From Paradevosia shaoguanensis (lineage in GTDB: Bacteria; Pseudomonadota; Alphaproteobacteria; Rhizobiales; Devosiaceae): 64,000 nt of DNA. The notes below the pieces were generated by a model, which saw only the letters and a program-made list of their open reading frames with translations, ran no database searches and was not told where the DNA came from. The stretch is taken from the NCBI RefSeq assembly GCF_016801025.1, contig NZ_CP068983.1:682001-746000 (forward strand), written 5' to 3'. Shown piece after piece: positions 1 to 8,800 of this stretch (within the stretch, counting starts at the first letter, position 1; each line of letters opens with the position of its first letter). The translations under genes were made by a program, and so were the position numbers.

Positions 1-801
1 CACAACGACATCGCGCATCTGCGCGAATTGCTGGCGGCAGTCGATCGCAAGCGACCGAAGCTCATCGTCTTCGAATCCGTCTACTCGATGGATGGCGACA
101 TCGCCCCGATCGAGCAGATCGCGGACCTGGCCGAGGAATTCGGCGCCCTCACCTATATCGATGAAGTGCATGCCGTGGGTCTTTACGGCGAGCGCGGCGG
201 CGGCATCACGGACCGTGACAAGCTCACCCATCGCATCGACATCATCGAAGGCACGCTGGCCAAGGGCTTTGGCGTGATGGGCGGCTATATCGCGGCCAAC
301 AAGTCGATCGTGGATGCTGTGCGCTCCTACGCGCCCGAATTCATCTTCACCACCGCCCTGCCCCCGTCGCTCTGCGCGGCGGCCCGCGCTTCGATCGAGC
401 ACCTCAAGGCTTCCCAGGTCGAGCGCGCCGGCCAGCAGCGCCAGGTGCAGCTCACCAAGGAAATCCTCACCGAGGCCGGCCTGCCGGTGATGGCGACCGA
501 TACGCATATCGTGCCGCTGATCGTGGGCGATGCGCGCCTCTGCAAGGCGGCCAGCGACCTGCTGCTCGAAAAGCACAACATCTACATCCAGCCGATCAAC
601 TACCCGACGGTTCCCAAGGGCACCGAGCGCCTCCGCATCACGCCGACGCCGATGCATACCGACGAGATGATCTTCGAACTGCGCCATGCTCTGGTGAGCG
701 TCTGGGCCCAGCTCGAACTCCCCCGCGAACGCGCCCCGGCGGCGCTCACGGCCAGCAAGCTGACAAGCGGCGACCTGACGCTGCCGACCATCGGCGGCTA
801 A
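1..801 (+). CDS. hemA: 5-aminolevulinate synthase, C-terminal part (5' end outside window)
   Basis: The reading frame is open from base 1 to the TAA at 799-801, so the N-terminal part lies outside the window. The product condenses glycine with succinyl-CoA to 5-aminolevulinate, the first step of tetrapyrrole synthesis by the C4 route used in alphaproteobacteria; it is a cytosolic PLP enzyme. Visible signatures are the PLP-contacting YIDEVHAVG stretch and the Schiff-base lysine in GTLAKGFG (codon 262-264), followed by the usual small-domain region with [16 protein letters not shown]. The last ~25 residues are Ala/Pro/Thr-rich and not conserved. A strong hairpin terminator follows directly. Confusion with 8-amino-7-oxononanoate synthase is unlikely given the GTLAK context and the C-terminal sequence. 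Confidence 0.95.
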   Translation, partial: HNDIAHLRELLAAVDRKRPKLIVFESVYSMDGDIAPIEQIADLAEEFGALTYIDEVHAVGLYGERGGGITDRDKLTHRIDIIEGTLAKGFGVMGGYIAANKSIVDAVRSYAPEFIFTTALPPSLCAAARASIEHLKASQVERAGQQRQVQLTKEILTEAGLPVMATDTHIVPLIVGDARLCKAASDLLLEKHNIYIQPINYPTVPKGTERLRITPTPMHTDEMIFELRHALVSVWAQLELPRERAPAALTASKLTSGDLTLPTIGG

Positions 802-813
802 CGGAAAGAGAAA

Positions 814-834
814 AAGGGCGCCTCTGGCGCCCTT
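814..834. terminator. Intrinsic bidirectional terminator between hemA and the next gene
   Basis: A perfect 9-bp stem, AAGGGCGCC / GGCGCCCTT with loop TCT, lies 12 bp past the hemA stop and is flanked by A-rich sequence on the left and T-rich sequence on the right. It can serve hemA on the plus strand and the convergent gene ending at 841 on the minus strand. Confidence 0.9.
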
Positions 835-840
835 CTTGTT

Positions 841-1551
841 TCAGGCCCCAGCGCCGAAGTCCAAATTGGTTGGACGTGGTGGACGGGTGCCGTAAATCGA
901 AGTCGGATCTATATCCGGGCCGACAGGCTCGAGTGCGAAGCCCCTTGCCCAGCAACGCCCAAGGCCTTCGAGAAAGAAGCCGAAATGCAAGCTGGTGGCG
1001 TCTTCGGGCACATCCAGAACGACGCATCGGTCAGTCCAGCCGTTAGTACCCCTGAGGGCGCCATCGCGGGGTCGATTGACCATGTTGTCGAACCTGAGGA
1101 CCTGCCCCGGCGCTCGATCAACTCGCATCCAGATCGTCGCGAGATCTACTGCTTCGGTCTTGAGGCTGGCGCTGAGGCGCAGACGTTTGCCGCGATAGTC
1201 GTCGGCGTCCACGCTTTGCATGAGGACGGCGATTTCCCCGCCCTGCAAATCGATGCTGTCTTCGCGCCCGGGCCTGCTTTCGATAAGCGCGGCGCTCCTC
1301 TCGGCTGGGTCCATGCCAAGTCGGTAATTGGCGAGATTCGTGCGGGGGGCGACGATCCAGCCAAGGGGAATGAGCAATTCGCCCTCGCTGTCCGCGGGCT
1401 CGATACGTGCAGAAAGCATATTCCAGTCTGCGAAGTTGAACTGTCGCGCCACCAGTTCGAGACAATCGCTGTGAGACAGTACCATCCCCCGCTCGGCCAA
1501 GGCCGCGCGCAGGTGTTTAGCCATGAGTTTGGCATCACGGAACGTGTACAT
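841..1551 (-). CDS. Glyoxalase-superfamily (Glyoxalase_8-like) N-terminal domain protein, 236 aa
   Basis: The first ~50 residues (KLMAKHLRAAL, then LSHSDCLELVARQFNFADWN) match a short helical domain that I associate with proteins annotated as glyoxalase superfamily / Glyoxalase_8 in rhizobia. The rest (about residues 90-225) looks like a beta-rich module, with RLRLSASLKTE, TIWMRVD, LRFDNM and a WTDR.VVLDVP stretch, of the type found fused to varied regulators. No metal-site pattern of true glyoxalase I can be made out. No signal peptide or membrane segment is visible, so it is probably cytosolic. The start is supported by a GGGAAT stretch upstream. It stands alone, convergent with hemA. Function unknown. 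Confidence 0.6.
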   Translation of the reverse strand: MYTFRDAKLMAKHLRAALAERGMVLSHSDCLELVARQFNFADWNMLSARIEPADSEGELLIPLGWIVAPRTNLANYRLGMDPAERSAALIESRPGREDSIDLQGGEIAVLMQSVDADDYRGKRLRLSASLKTEAVDLATIWMRVDRAPGQVLRFDNMVNRPRDGALRGTNGWTDRCVVLDVPEDATSLHFGFFLEGLGRCWARGFALEPVGPDIDPTSIYGTRPPRPTNLDFGAGA

Positions 1552-1661
1552 GACATATTCCCTCTGGGCGAAAACTGGTCAGTGCTCGCATTGCTGACGG
1601 CTCGCCCGTGAGAAATGTCCACAGTTTCCCTGGTGCAATTCACCAACCCTCAAAGGGCGCG

Positions 1662-1688
1662 AGCGGCAGGCTGCACTAACCTGCCGCT
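1662..1688. terminator. 9-bp perfect hairpin downstream of the FixJ-type regulator
   Basis: AGCGGCAGG and CCTGCCGCT pair perfectly around a 9-nt loop, 40 bp past the stop of the minus-strand regulator ending at 1729. There is no long T-run, so it may end transcription weakly or be a processed 3' hairpin. Confidence 0.5.
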
Positions 1689-1728
1689 ATTGGGCCAAAG
1701 CCTGGTTGGATTGTCAACGCGCCTTCGT

Positions 1729-2364
1729 TCAACTCGTCAGCACGATCCGCAGCAGGTCCGCGGTGTTGCGGGCGCCGAGTTTTTCCATGACGCGGGCGCG
1801 GTGGACTTCGATGGTGCGGGGGGAGATGCCCAGTTCGCGGCCGGCTTCCTTGTTGGACTGGCCGTTGGTGATGAGCTGGAGCACTTCGCGTTCGCGCGGG
1901 GTGAGTTGGGAAAAACCACGCACCTCTACCGGACGGTATCCGCCCGTAGCCGCGCCCAGGTGCACGTCGCGCCGCAGCACGTCGCGGACCGAGCGGATGA
2001 AGCGCTCGGTGTCGATAGGCATGGTGATGACGTCGGCCGCGCCGGCCTTCATCGCACGCACCGCCTGATCGACCTGGTTCTCCTCGGCCAGCATGAAGAC
2101 CGGCACGCCGGTGCGCAGCGATTTGATGCGCTTGAGCAGTTGCAGGCCATCATCGGCGCCGACACGCAGGTTGAGCACCACGACATCGGGCCGGCGCCGC
2201 TCGATGGCGGCGAAGAAGCTGGCCGGGTCCATCGAGAACATGGTCTGGAAACCCTCGAGCCGGAACAGGATGCTCAGCGCCTCGCAGGTCGAGGGGTCGG
2301 TATCCAGGATATGGACCAGGCGGTCCCGGTTCAGGAATGAGTGGTAATAGACTTCGTCGCTCAC
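1729..2364 (-). CDS. FixJ/NarL-type regulator with a degenerate receiver domain
   Basis: I choose the GTG at 2364 (211 aa) because GGAGAGG stands 6-7 nt upstream; an ATG 54 bp further out has no comparable site. Residues ~16-130 form a receiver fold and ~150-210 a GerE/LuxR helix-turn-helix (LTPREREVLQLI, NKEAGRELGISPRTIEVHRARVMEKLG). The acidic pair D21/D23 is present, but the phospho-acceptor position is Asn (VVLNLRV, N65) and the switch lysine is Met (ITMP, M115). It therefore probably works without phosphorylation, as an atypical or constitutive DNA-binding protein. No kinase gene is adjacent. Several CCTAGGT-like motifs lie just upstream and could be its own operator. Confidence 0.85.
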   Translation of the reverse strand: MSDEVYYHSFLNRDRLVHILDTDPSTCEALSILFRLEGFQTMFSMDPASFFAAIERRRPDVVVLNLRVGADDGLQLLKRIKSLRTGVPVFMLAEENQVDQAVRAMKAGAADVITMPIDTERFIRSVRDVLRRDVHLGAATGGYRPVEVRGFSQLTPREREVLQLITNGQSNKEAGRELGISPRTIEVHRARVMEKLGARNTADLLRIVLTS

Positions 2365-2451
2365 AGTATCCTCTCCCCAAATTGAAGGAACGGCTCGACT
2401 CGGCACTCGATGCGGCATTCGCCCTACTCGCGGCCCGCTGCCACTAAGCCC

Positions 2452-2531
2452 CCTAGGTGAATCGCTCCCGTAGCTTGCGCTAGGTACTTGCCTGCGTAAG
2501 CTCGCTCGAACACCTAGGACAAAATACCTAT
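2452..2531. promoter_or_regulatory. Cluster of CCTAGGT-type motifs, probable regulator binding region
   Basis: CCTAGGTG (2452-2459), GCTAGGTAC (2479-2487), CACCTAGG (2511-2518, inverse of the first) and TACCTAT (2525-2531) recur at roughly 27-32 bp steps. Between them AGCTTGCG...GCGTAAGCT forms a second near-palindrome. The cluster lies about 90-165 bp upstream of the GTG of the FixJ-type regulator. Autoregulation is an inference from position. Confidence 0.45.
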
Positions 2532-2593
2532 CACCTGTCGCAACGTCCGACCATCGGCAGAAATACGGATAATATTCCTATCAACAGGAAACG

Positions 2594-2624
2594 AAAAAGG
2601 CGGACGCGAGGCGCCCGCCCTTTT
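2594..2624 (-). terminator. Intrinsic terminator of mscL
   Basis: A GC-rich hairpin (AAGGCGGACGC / GCGCCCGCCCTT, near-perfect with one mismatch and one bulge) follows the mscL stop on the minus strand and runs into a run of five T's (the AAAAA at 2594-2598 as read on the plus strand). Confidence 0.75.
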
Positions 2625-2640
2625 GCGAATGGGTCCTGCG

Positions 2641-3084
2641 TCAGGCGCGCGGAGCGCCCTGGGCCTTGATGGCGTCGCGGATTTCGGTGAGCAGCACTTC
2701 TTCCTTGCTGGGAGCAGCAGGGGCCGCAGCCTCTTCCTTCTTTTCCTCGCGCTTGAGCGAGTTGATGCCCTTGACCACCAGGAAGAGCACGAAGGCGATG
2801 ATGATGAACTTCACCACCGCATTGATGAAGAGCCCGATATTGAGCGTGGCCACGCCGGCGGCGCGCGCCGCGGCCAACGAGGGGACCGGGATGTTGTTGG
2901 GGTTGTTGAGGACGACGAAGAGGTTGGAGAAGTCGATGCCGTTGAGCACCAGGCCAATGATCGGCATGAAAATGTCGTCGACGATCGACGACACGATGGT
3001 GCCGAAAGCGGCACCGATGATCACGCCGATGGCGAGATCGATGGCGTTGCCCTTGATTGCAAAGTCCCGAAATTCCTTGAACAT
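2641..3084 (-). CDS. mscL: Large-conductance mechanosensitive channel MscL
   Basis: 147 aa, the normal family length. It forms a homopentameric inner-membrane pore that opens under membrane tension and releases solutes during hypo-osmotic shock. The conserved N-terminal amphipathic helix and TM1 are clear ([13 protein letters not shown], then [15 protein letters not shown]), TM2 spans about residues 83-107 ([22 protein letters not shown]), and the C-terminus carries the usual charged helical bundle (KREEKKEE...[15 protein letters not shown]). The start at 3084 fits the family N-terminus and has GAGGCAGC just upstream; upstream in-frame codons encode unrelated residues. It is a single gene with its own terminator. 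Confidence 0.97.
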   Translation of the reverse strand: MFKEFRDFAIKGNAIDLAIGVIIGAAFGTIVSSIVDDIFMPIIGLVLNGIDFSNLFVVLNNPNNIPVPSLAAARAAGVATLNIGLFINAVVKFIIIAFVLFLVVKGINSLKREEKKEEAAAPAAPSKEEVLLTEIRDAIKAQGAPRA

Positions 3085-3274
3085 GCTGCCTCGCGAGTGA
3101 TTGCTGCCGGTGCGGGCCGACCCGCCCGCTCTATGCGCCCAGTGCGCATCCATCATTTTCAGATTCTCGTAATTTTATGAACTTTGCAACGGCCAATGCA
3201 GGGAGAGCCTTGTTCGTCTTGGACTTTCGGCGAACTTGCCGCGCAATCGATGGAGGTCAATACTGCGCGGTCAG

Positions 3275-4936
3275 ATGAAAGTTACTACCAAGACCATGAG
3301 CGAAACTGCGTTCGATGCCGAAGCCAGCCTGAAGCTGGCGATTGGCTACATCCCTACAGGTTTGGCGGTGTTCGACCGCGACCTTTCGCTCGTCACGTCC
3401 AATGCCCAGTATCGCGAATTGCTGGATCTGCCCGAGCACCTGATCGCGCCCGGCGTGCCGCTCTATACGATCGCGCTTTACCTGGCGCGGCGGGGCGACC
3501 TGGGCGTGGGCGAGCCGACGCGGCTGGCGGCGCTGAGGCTGGGCGAGCTCACCAGCAACGAGACCAATGTCAGCCAGCGCCCGGGCCAGGAAGGCAAGAC
3601 GCTGGAATTCCATTCGAGCCGTACGCCCGATGGCGGGCTGGTGATCACGTTCTTCGACGTTACCGCGCGGGTCAAGGCTGAGCGCGAGCTCGAGCGGATG
3701 AACCTGTCGCTCGAAGGTCGGGTCGAGGAGCGGACGGCGGCGCTGACGCAGGTGAATTCGGAACTCGAGGTCGCGCGAGCCAAGGCCGATGCCGCCAATC
3801 TCGACAAGACGCGGTTCCTCGCGGCGGCGAGCCACGACCTGCTGCAGCCGCTCAATGCGGCGCGGCTCTATACGGCGACGCTGATCGAGCGAGCGGGTGA
3901 AGGCGAGACGGCATCGCTGGCGCATTCGATCGAAGCCTCGCTCAACGCGGTCGAGGAGATCATGTCGGCCCTGCTCGACATATCGCGGATCGATAGCGGT
4001 GCGGTGAAACCGGTTCCTGCCCCGTTCAACGTGCGCGACCTCATGCGCAAGATCGAGGTGGAGTTCCAGCCGCTGGCGCAGGAGAAGGACATCAAGCTCA
4101 AACTGGTCGGCTCATCGCTGACGGTGGTTTCGGACCGGCAGCTCGTGGCGCGTATCATCCAGAACCTCGTATCGAATGCCATCAAGTACACGCGGCCAGG
4201 CGGAAAGGTGCTGGTTGGCTGTCGGCGGCGCGGGGCGCGGGTGCGGCTCGACATCATCGATACCGGCATCGGCTTCAACAAGGACCAGCATGCGCTGGTC
4301 TTTGCCGAGTTCTCGCGGCTCGAACAGGGTGCGCGGATGGCGCAGGGCCTTGGGCTGGGCCTCTCGATCGTGCAGCGGCTGGTGGCGACGCTCGGCGTGT
4401 CGCTGGAGCTGGACAGCGCCGAGGGCAAGGGGTCGCGGTTCTCGCTCTACCTGCCGCAAAGCCGCACGGTGCGTGCTTTGCCCGAGGGCGACCGGCGGAT
4501 GGCGACCAATACCGGCGGCACGCTCAACCTGCGGGTGCTGTGCGTGGACAACGAGCGGGCAATCCTCGACGCCATGGAAGGGCTGCTGCGCGGCTGGGGG
4601 TGCGACGTGCGCACGGCGCGCTCGCTCAAGGACATTTCGCGCGATGGGCTGCTGGAAGGCTGGATGCCCGACATGGTGCTGATGGACTATCACCTCGACC
4701 AGACGTCGGGCCTCGATGCCATCGAGTGGCTACGCCACAATGTGGGCGGGCACCTGCCGGCAGCGCTGGTGACGGCGGATCGCAGCCCGGCCGTGCGGAC
4801 GCTGGCGGAGGATCGCGGAATTGCTGTCATCACCAAGCCGGTGAAACCGGCGGCGCTGCGGGCGACGATTGCGGGCCTTGCCGGCCAGCGCGGGCGTCAG
4901 GCGGATTCGCGTCCGGCGAGCAGCGCTTCGAACTGA
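3275..4936 (+). CDS. PAS_7-domain hybrid sensor histidine kinase / receiver (NahK/ErcS'-like)
   Basis: Soluble hybrid kinase of ~553 aa. Order: PAS_7 domain (SLKLAIGYIPTGLAVFDRDLSLV..., residues ~15-130), a short coiled coil ending in RVEERTAALTQVNSELE, HisKA with the phosphorylated His in ASHDLLQPLNAARL (codon 3833-3835), HATPase_c (NLVSNAIKYT; DTGIGF; GLGLGLSIVQRL) and a C-terminal receiver (VLCVDNE; Asp in VLMDYHLDQ; Lys in ITKPVKP). No membrane segment is present, so it senses a cytosolic cue. The start is uncertain: ATG codons at 3275 and 3296 are both possible and the GGAGG at 3252-3256 is far from either. The 3' end overlaps the convergent response regulator by 40 bp, and the two probably form one phosphorelay. 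Related pairs govern acetate or alcohol metabolism in other proteobacteria. Confidence 0.9.
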   Translation: MKVTTKTMSETAFDAEASLKLAIGYIPTGLAVFDRDLSLVTSNAQYRELLDLPEHLIAPGVPLYTIALYLARRGDLGVGEPTRLAALRLGELTSNETNVSQRPGQEGKTLEFHSSRTPDGGLVITFFDVTARVKAERELERMNLSLEGRVEERTAALTQVNSELEVARAKADAANLDKTRFLAAASHDLLQPLNAARLYTATLIERAGEGETASLAHSIEASLNAVEEIMSALLDISRIDSGAVKPVPAPFNVRDLMRKIEVEFQPLAQEKDIKLKLVGSSLTVVSDRQLVARIIQNLVSNAIKYTRPGGKVLVGCRRRGARVRLDIIDTGIGFNKDQHALVFAEFSRLEQGARMAQGLGLGLSIVQRLVATLGVSLELDSAEGKGSRFSLYLPQSRTVRALPEGDRRMATNTGGTLNLRVLCVDNERAILDAMEGLLRGWGCDVRTARSLKDISRDGLLEGWMPDMVLMDYHLDQTSGLDAIEWLRHNVGGHLPAALVTADRSPAVRTLAEDRGIAVITKPVKPAALRATIAGLAGQRGRQADSRPASSASN

Positions 4937-5565
4937 CCTTCCTCGATGCGCGAGGCGGCGATGACCGCCTGGGTGCGACTATCGACATTGAGCTTCTGCA
5001 GGATGGCAGAGACATGCGCCTTGACGGTAGCCTCGGAGATCGAGAGCTCGTAGGCGATCTGCTTGTTCATCAGGCCATCGCTGAGCATCATCAGCACGCG
5101 AACCTGCTGCGGGGTGAGGCTGGCGAGGCGGCGCATCAGCTCGGACTGGTCGTCCGGCTGGCTGAGCTCGATGCCTTCAGGCGCGGCGACGCCGCCGGCC
5201 AGCACGGTTTCGATGGCGCGGCGGATTTCGGCAGGGCCCACGGACTTCTGCAGGTAGCCGGCGGCACCCAGCTCGAAGGCGCGGCGGACGACCGTGGCAT
5301 CTTCCACGGCCGAGATGATCATCACCGGGACATCGGGGTATTGTGCGCGCAGCAGCAGCAGGCCGGAAAAGCCGCGGACGCCGGGCATGTTGAGATCGAG
5401 GAGCACGAGATCGCATTCGCGATCGGCTTCGAGTGTGGCGGCAAGCCCCTCGAGATCGCCCGCCTCGGAAACGGAATACAACGAGCCGTCGCCCGCAAGG
5501 GTCTGGCGCAGAGCCGCCCGGAACAGGGGATGATCGTCGACAATGATGATGCGGCGGGGGGACAT
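4897..5565 (-). CDS. NarL/LuxR-type response regulator (CrbR/AgmR-like)
   Basis: 222 aa. The N-terminal receiver has a full acidic set (IIIVDDHPLF), phospho-acceptor D57 (LVLLDLNMPG) and the Lys of GYLQKS. The C-terminal GerE domain (LTPQQVRVLMMLSDGLMNKQIAYELSISEATVKAHVSAILQKLNV) binds DNA. It is the likely partner of the convergent hybrid kinase, whose 3' end it overlaps by 40 bp. Family knowledge links this sequence type to regulators of acetyl-CoA synthetase or ethanol oxidation genes; no such target gene is in this window, so the regulon is unknown. The ATG at 5565 matches the usual N-terminus. Confidence 0.9.
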   Translation of the reverse strand: MSPRRIIIVDDHPLFRAALRQTLAGDGSLYSVSEAGDLEGLAATLEADRECDLVLLDLNMPGVRGFSGLLLLRAQYPDVPVMIISAVEDATVVRRAFELGAAGYLQKSVGPAEIRRAIETVLAGGVAAPEGIELSQPDDQSELMRRLASLTPQQVRVLMMLSDGLMNKQIAYELSISEATVKAHVSAILQKLNVDSRTQAVIAASRIEEGQFEALLAGRESA

Positions 5566-5706
5566 CGGCCTAACGCCCTTACGCTGACTATTCGTGGGGC
5601 CTTTAACCTATCAATCAAGGCCAAACAAGGTTCACACCGCTTCGGGTGCCTGCGGCATATCGAAGGTTAAGCAAATTTACCATGCTGTTGCCGAATGCAC
5701 CTCGAC

Positions 5707-5722
5707 TTAACGGGTTGTTTAC
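5707..5722 (+). promoter_or_regulatory. CtrA-like site upstream of the PodJ-like gene
   Basis: TTAA-N7-TTTAC differs from the alphaproteobacterial CtrA consensus TTAA-N7-TTAAC at one base and lies ~80 bp before the start codon at 5801. A weaker TTAA-N7-TACC lies at 5667-5681. This is inference from motif and from cell-cycle control of podJ in Caulobacter. Confidence 0.3.
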
Positions 5723-5800
5723 TATGTTTTTCCAAGAGTAAGCGGCAAACCTCCGCATGAGAATCGCGGGGGCATCAACTTTTCGGCTTGGGAACAACCT

Positions 5801-8800
5801 ATGGCCCGCGCTCTTCCAGCCTCCGACCTCTCAGACCTTCGCGACACGCAGCCGGGAGAGTGGCAGGCGTTGCGCGGCGAGCTCGTGGCGCTACTCGACC
5901 GGGTCGAGAACCAATATGCCCGCGTCCGCACACCCGAGCCGGGTTACGACCAACTGGCCGAGCGGGTCCGCGACCTGCGCTACCGGGTGGGCGATCCTGA
6001 TGACCGGCGGCACCGCGAGGCGCTGCGTTCGGTGCAGCGCGCGGTCGACCGGTTCAGCATCGAGCGCGAAGAGAGCGACGCGTTCGACATTCGCGACCAG
6101 CGCCGCAATCCGCAGCATGTGCTGCAATCGGCGATCAACGAAATCCGCGTGCGGCACGGCAGCCCGGCTGTCGCGGCGCCGCGCAATGCGGGCGAGATCG
6201 AAAGCCTGGCCCATTCGGTGACGGGGCTTTCCTCCCGGCTCGAGCGGCTGGAAGGCGAGTTGCGCACGCAGCGGGACAATGCCGGCGACGTCAAGGAAAT
6301 CGGCGAGCAGGTCGCGCAGCTGACCCATGTGGTGGAACTGCTGGCGGGCGCGGTCGGCGAGACCGGGCAGGTCAAGCGGCTCGAAGCGCAGATAGCGGAC
6401 CTGGCGACGACCATGTCGCAGCCGCAGGCGCCCGACCTTTCGGCGATGACCAAGCGCATCGACGACCTGGCCAAGACCGTCGAGCGGCTGGCCGATATCC
6501 AGATCCAGCATTTCGGCCACGAGGCCAAAGACGGTACGGCGCGCGCCGCGGCCTTCCAGAACGGCATGCAGGCGATCGAGGAGAGCGTCCGGTCGGTCTA
6601 TGACCGGATCGACGCCATCGAGAAGACGCTGGCCATGCCCAATGCCGATGTCGAGCGGCTGACCGGGGAAATGGCCTCGTTCACCGAAGTGCTGCGGACC
6701 AGCGGCGCCGGCAATCCGGACGCCATGCTGCCGATCATCCAGGCGATCGAGGACCGCATTGCCGGCCTCGAAGGCAAGGATGGCGTGCTCGGCGGGCTCA
6801 AGGCCGATATCTCGGCGGTACGCCACAAGGTGCTGGAGGCGATGGAGCCCCGGTTCGCGGCGATCGAGATGCAGATCGAGGCGCTGAGCGGGCGCGTCGA
6901 GGATAGCCGATCGGAAGGCATCGGCCATATCGAGGCGCAGATCCGGCAGCTCGTGGCGCGGATGGACCAGACGGGCGAGCAGCTTTCCAACCTCGCCAAG
7001 CTCTATTCGCAGCAGGAAGAACGCTCCGCCCCCGATATCGAGGCGATGGCGGGCATCGTTGCGCGCAAGACGGCCGAGGCGATGGCCGGCAACACGGATG
7101 CCGGCGGGCTCGACGAAATCGAAAAGCGCATGTCTCGCCTCTTCAAGTCCTCGACCGGCACGGACCTGTCGGGCATGGAAGACGGCATCAAGCGCGTGGA
7201 TGAGCGGCTTGACCGGCTCGAAGCGGCGCTGACGGCGCTCGGCAAGCCCGAAGCGCAGCCGGCCAAGGCCGAGAGCAAGGCGACGCCCCCTGCCCCGCCC
7301 CCGACACCGGCGGCGACGAGCCCGGAAAGCGAACTCATCGTTCCGGCGATGGCGCGCAAGCCTTCGGTACGCATTCCCGGCCCGCCGGAGCGGGACGACA
7401 TGCCGAGCAACCCTTCCGAGGACCGGCCGCTGACCGATCCGGGCTTTGGCGATGCCAACCCGGTGCGAGCGGCGCTGGAAGAGAAGCGCTCGCCATCGGA
7501 CAACATTCTCGCCCGCCTCGGCGCCGGCAAGCCGCGCATCGACGCGACGCCGGCCTTCGTGGATGCGGCCAGCATCGAGCGCCCGCCCAAGCCGGCTTCG
7601 AGCTTCGACGAGCAGCGCGAGGCCTTTGTCGAGCAGGCCGCGCCAGTGGCCGAGCCGGTAGTGGCGCCGGAGGTTCCGGTGCAGCCCGAGCCCGTGATGG
7701 CCAGCAGCCGCAGCACGTTCATCGAGGCGGCGCGGCGCGCCCAGCGCCAGAACGCGGCCAAGGTCGAGCCGGACAACAATTCGGTGATCGCCCGCGCCTT
7801 CGCCCGTTTCCAGAACAATGGCGCGGCAGCGGCGACGCAGCCGGCCGCGCCGGTTGCCGCTCCCGAGGACGACAAGCCGAGCAAGGCCGAGCTGCGCAAG
7901 GCGGAGAAGGCCGAGAAGGCTGCCGCGCGCAAGGCCAAGAAGGCGGAAGCCAAGGCCGAGCGCGAGCAGGAGCAGGAGCGGTTCTCCCCCGAGATCGAAG
8001 CGCTGCAGCCGCAGGGCAATTTCCTCAGCCGCAATCGTCGTCCGCTGCTGCTGGCGGCAGCGCTGGTGGCGGTTTCGGCGCTGGCGCTGAACCTCGTGGC
8101 GCAACGCCTGGCGCCGCAGCCGGGTGAGCAATCCTCGGCAACCGCAACACCGGAAGTGAAGCCGACGGCCGAGACGACCGGAGATGTCGCGCCGCTGGTG
8201 CTGCCCGAGGCCGACGGCAAGCCGATGGCCGTGGCCAAGCTGCCGGACAATCCGGCAATCGTGCCGACCCTCGATACGACCACGGTCGGCTCGATCAATC
8301 CGGCGGCGGCACTGAACTTTACCGCGCCGACGCAAGTGGCGGTCATTCCCGCCGCGCTCAAGGCGACGACGCTCACCAGCGAAGAGCTGGCGCCCGAACC
8401 GCTGGCCAGCCCGATCAAGGTCGAGCTGCCGCCCGAGGGTGTCGGCCCGCTCGAACTGCGCCAGGCCGCGGCCGATGGCGATGCGCGGTCGCAATTCGAG
8501 GTGGCGGCGATCCTCACCGAAGGTCGTGCCGTGACGCAGGACCTGACGGCGGCTGCCGTCTGGTACGAGCGCGCGGCAGCGCAGGGGTTCGTCCCGGCCG
8601 AATACCGGCTGGGCAGCCTCTATGAAGGCGGCAAGGGCGTGGCCAAGGACCTGGAGCAGGCACGGCTCTGGTACCAGCGCGCCGCCGAGGCCGGCAACCG
8701 CATGTCGATGCACAACCTCGCCGCGCTCTATGCCGGCGGGCAGTTGGGCAAGCAGGATTTCGCGGCGGCCTCCGAATGGTTCGAGCAGGCGGCGATGCGC

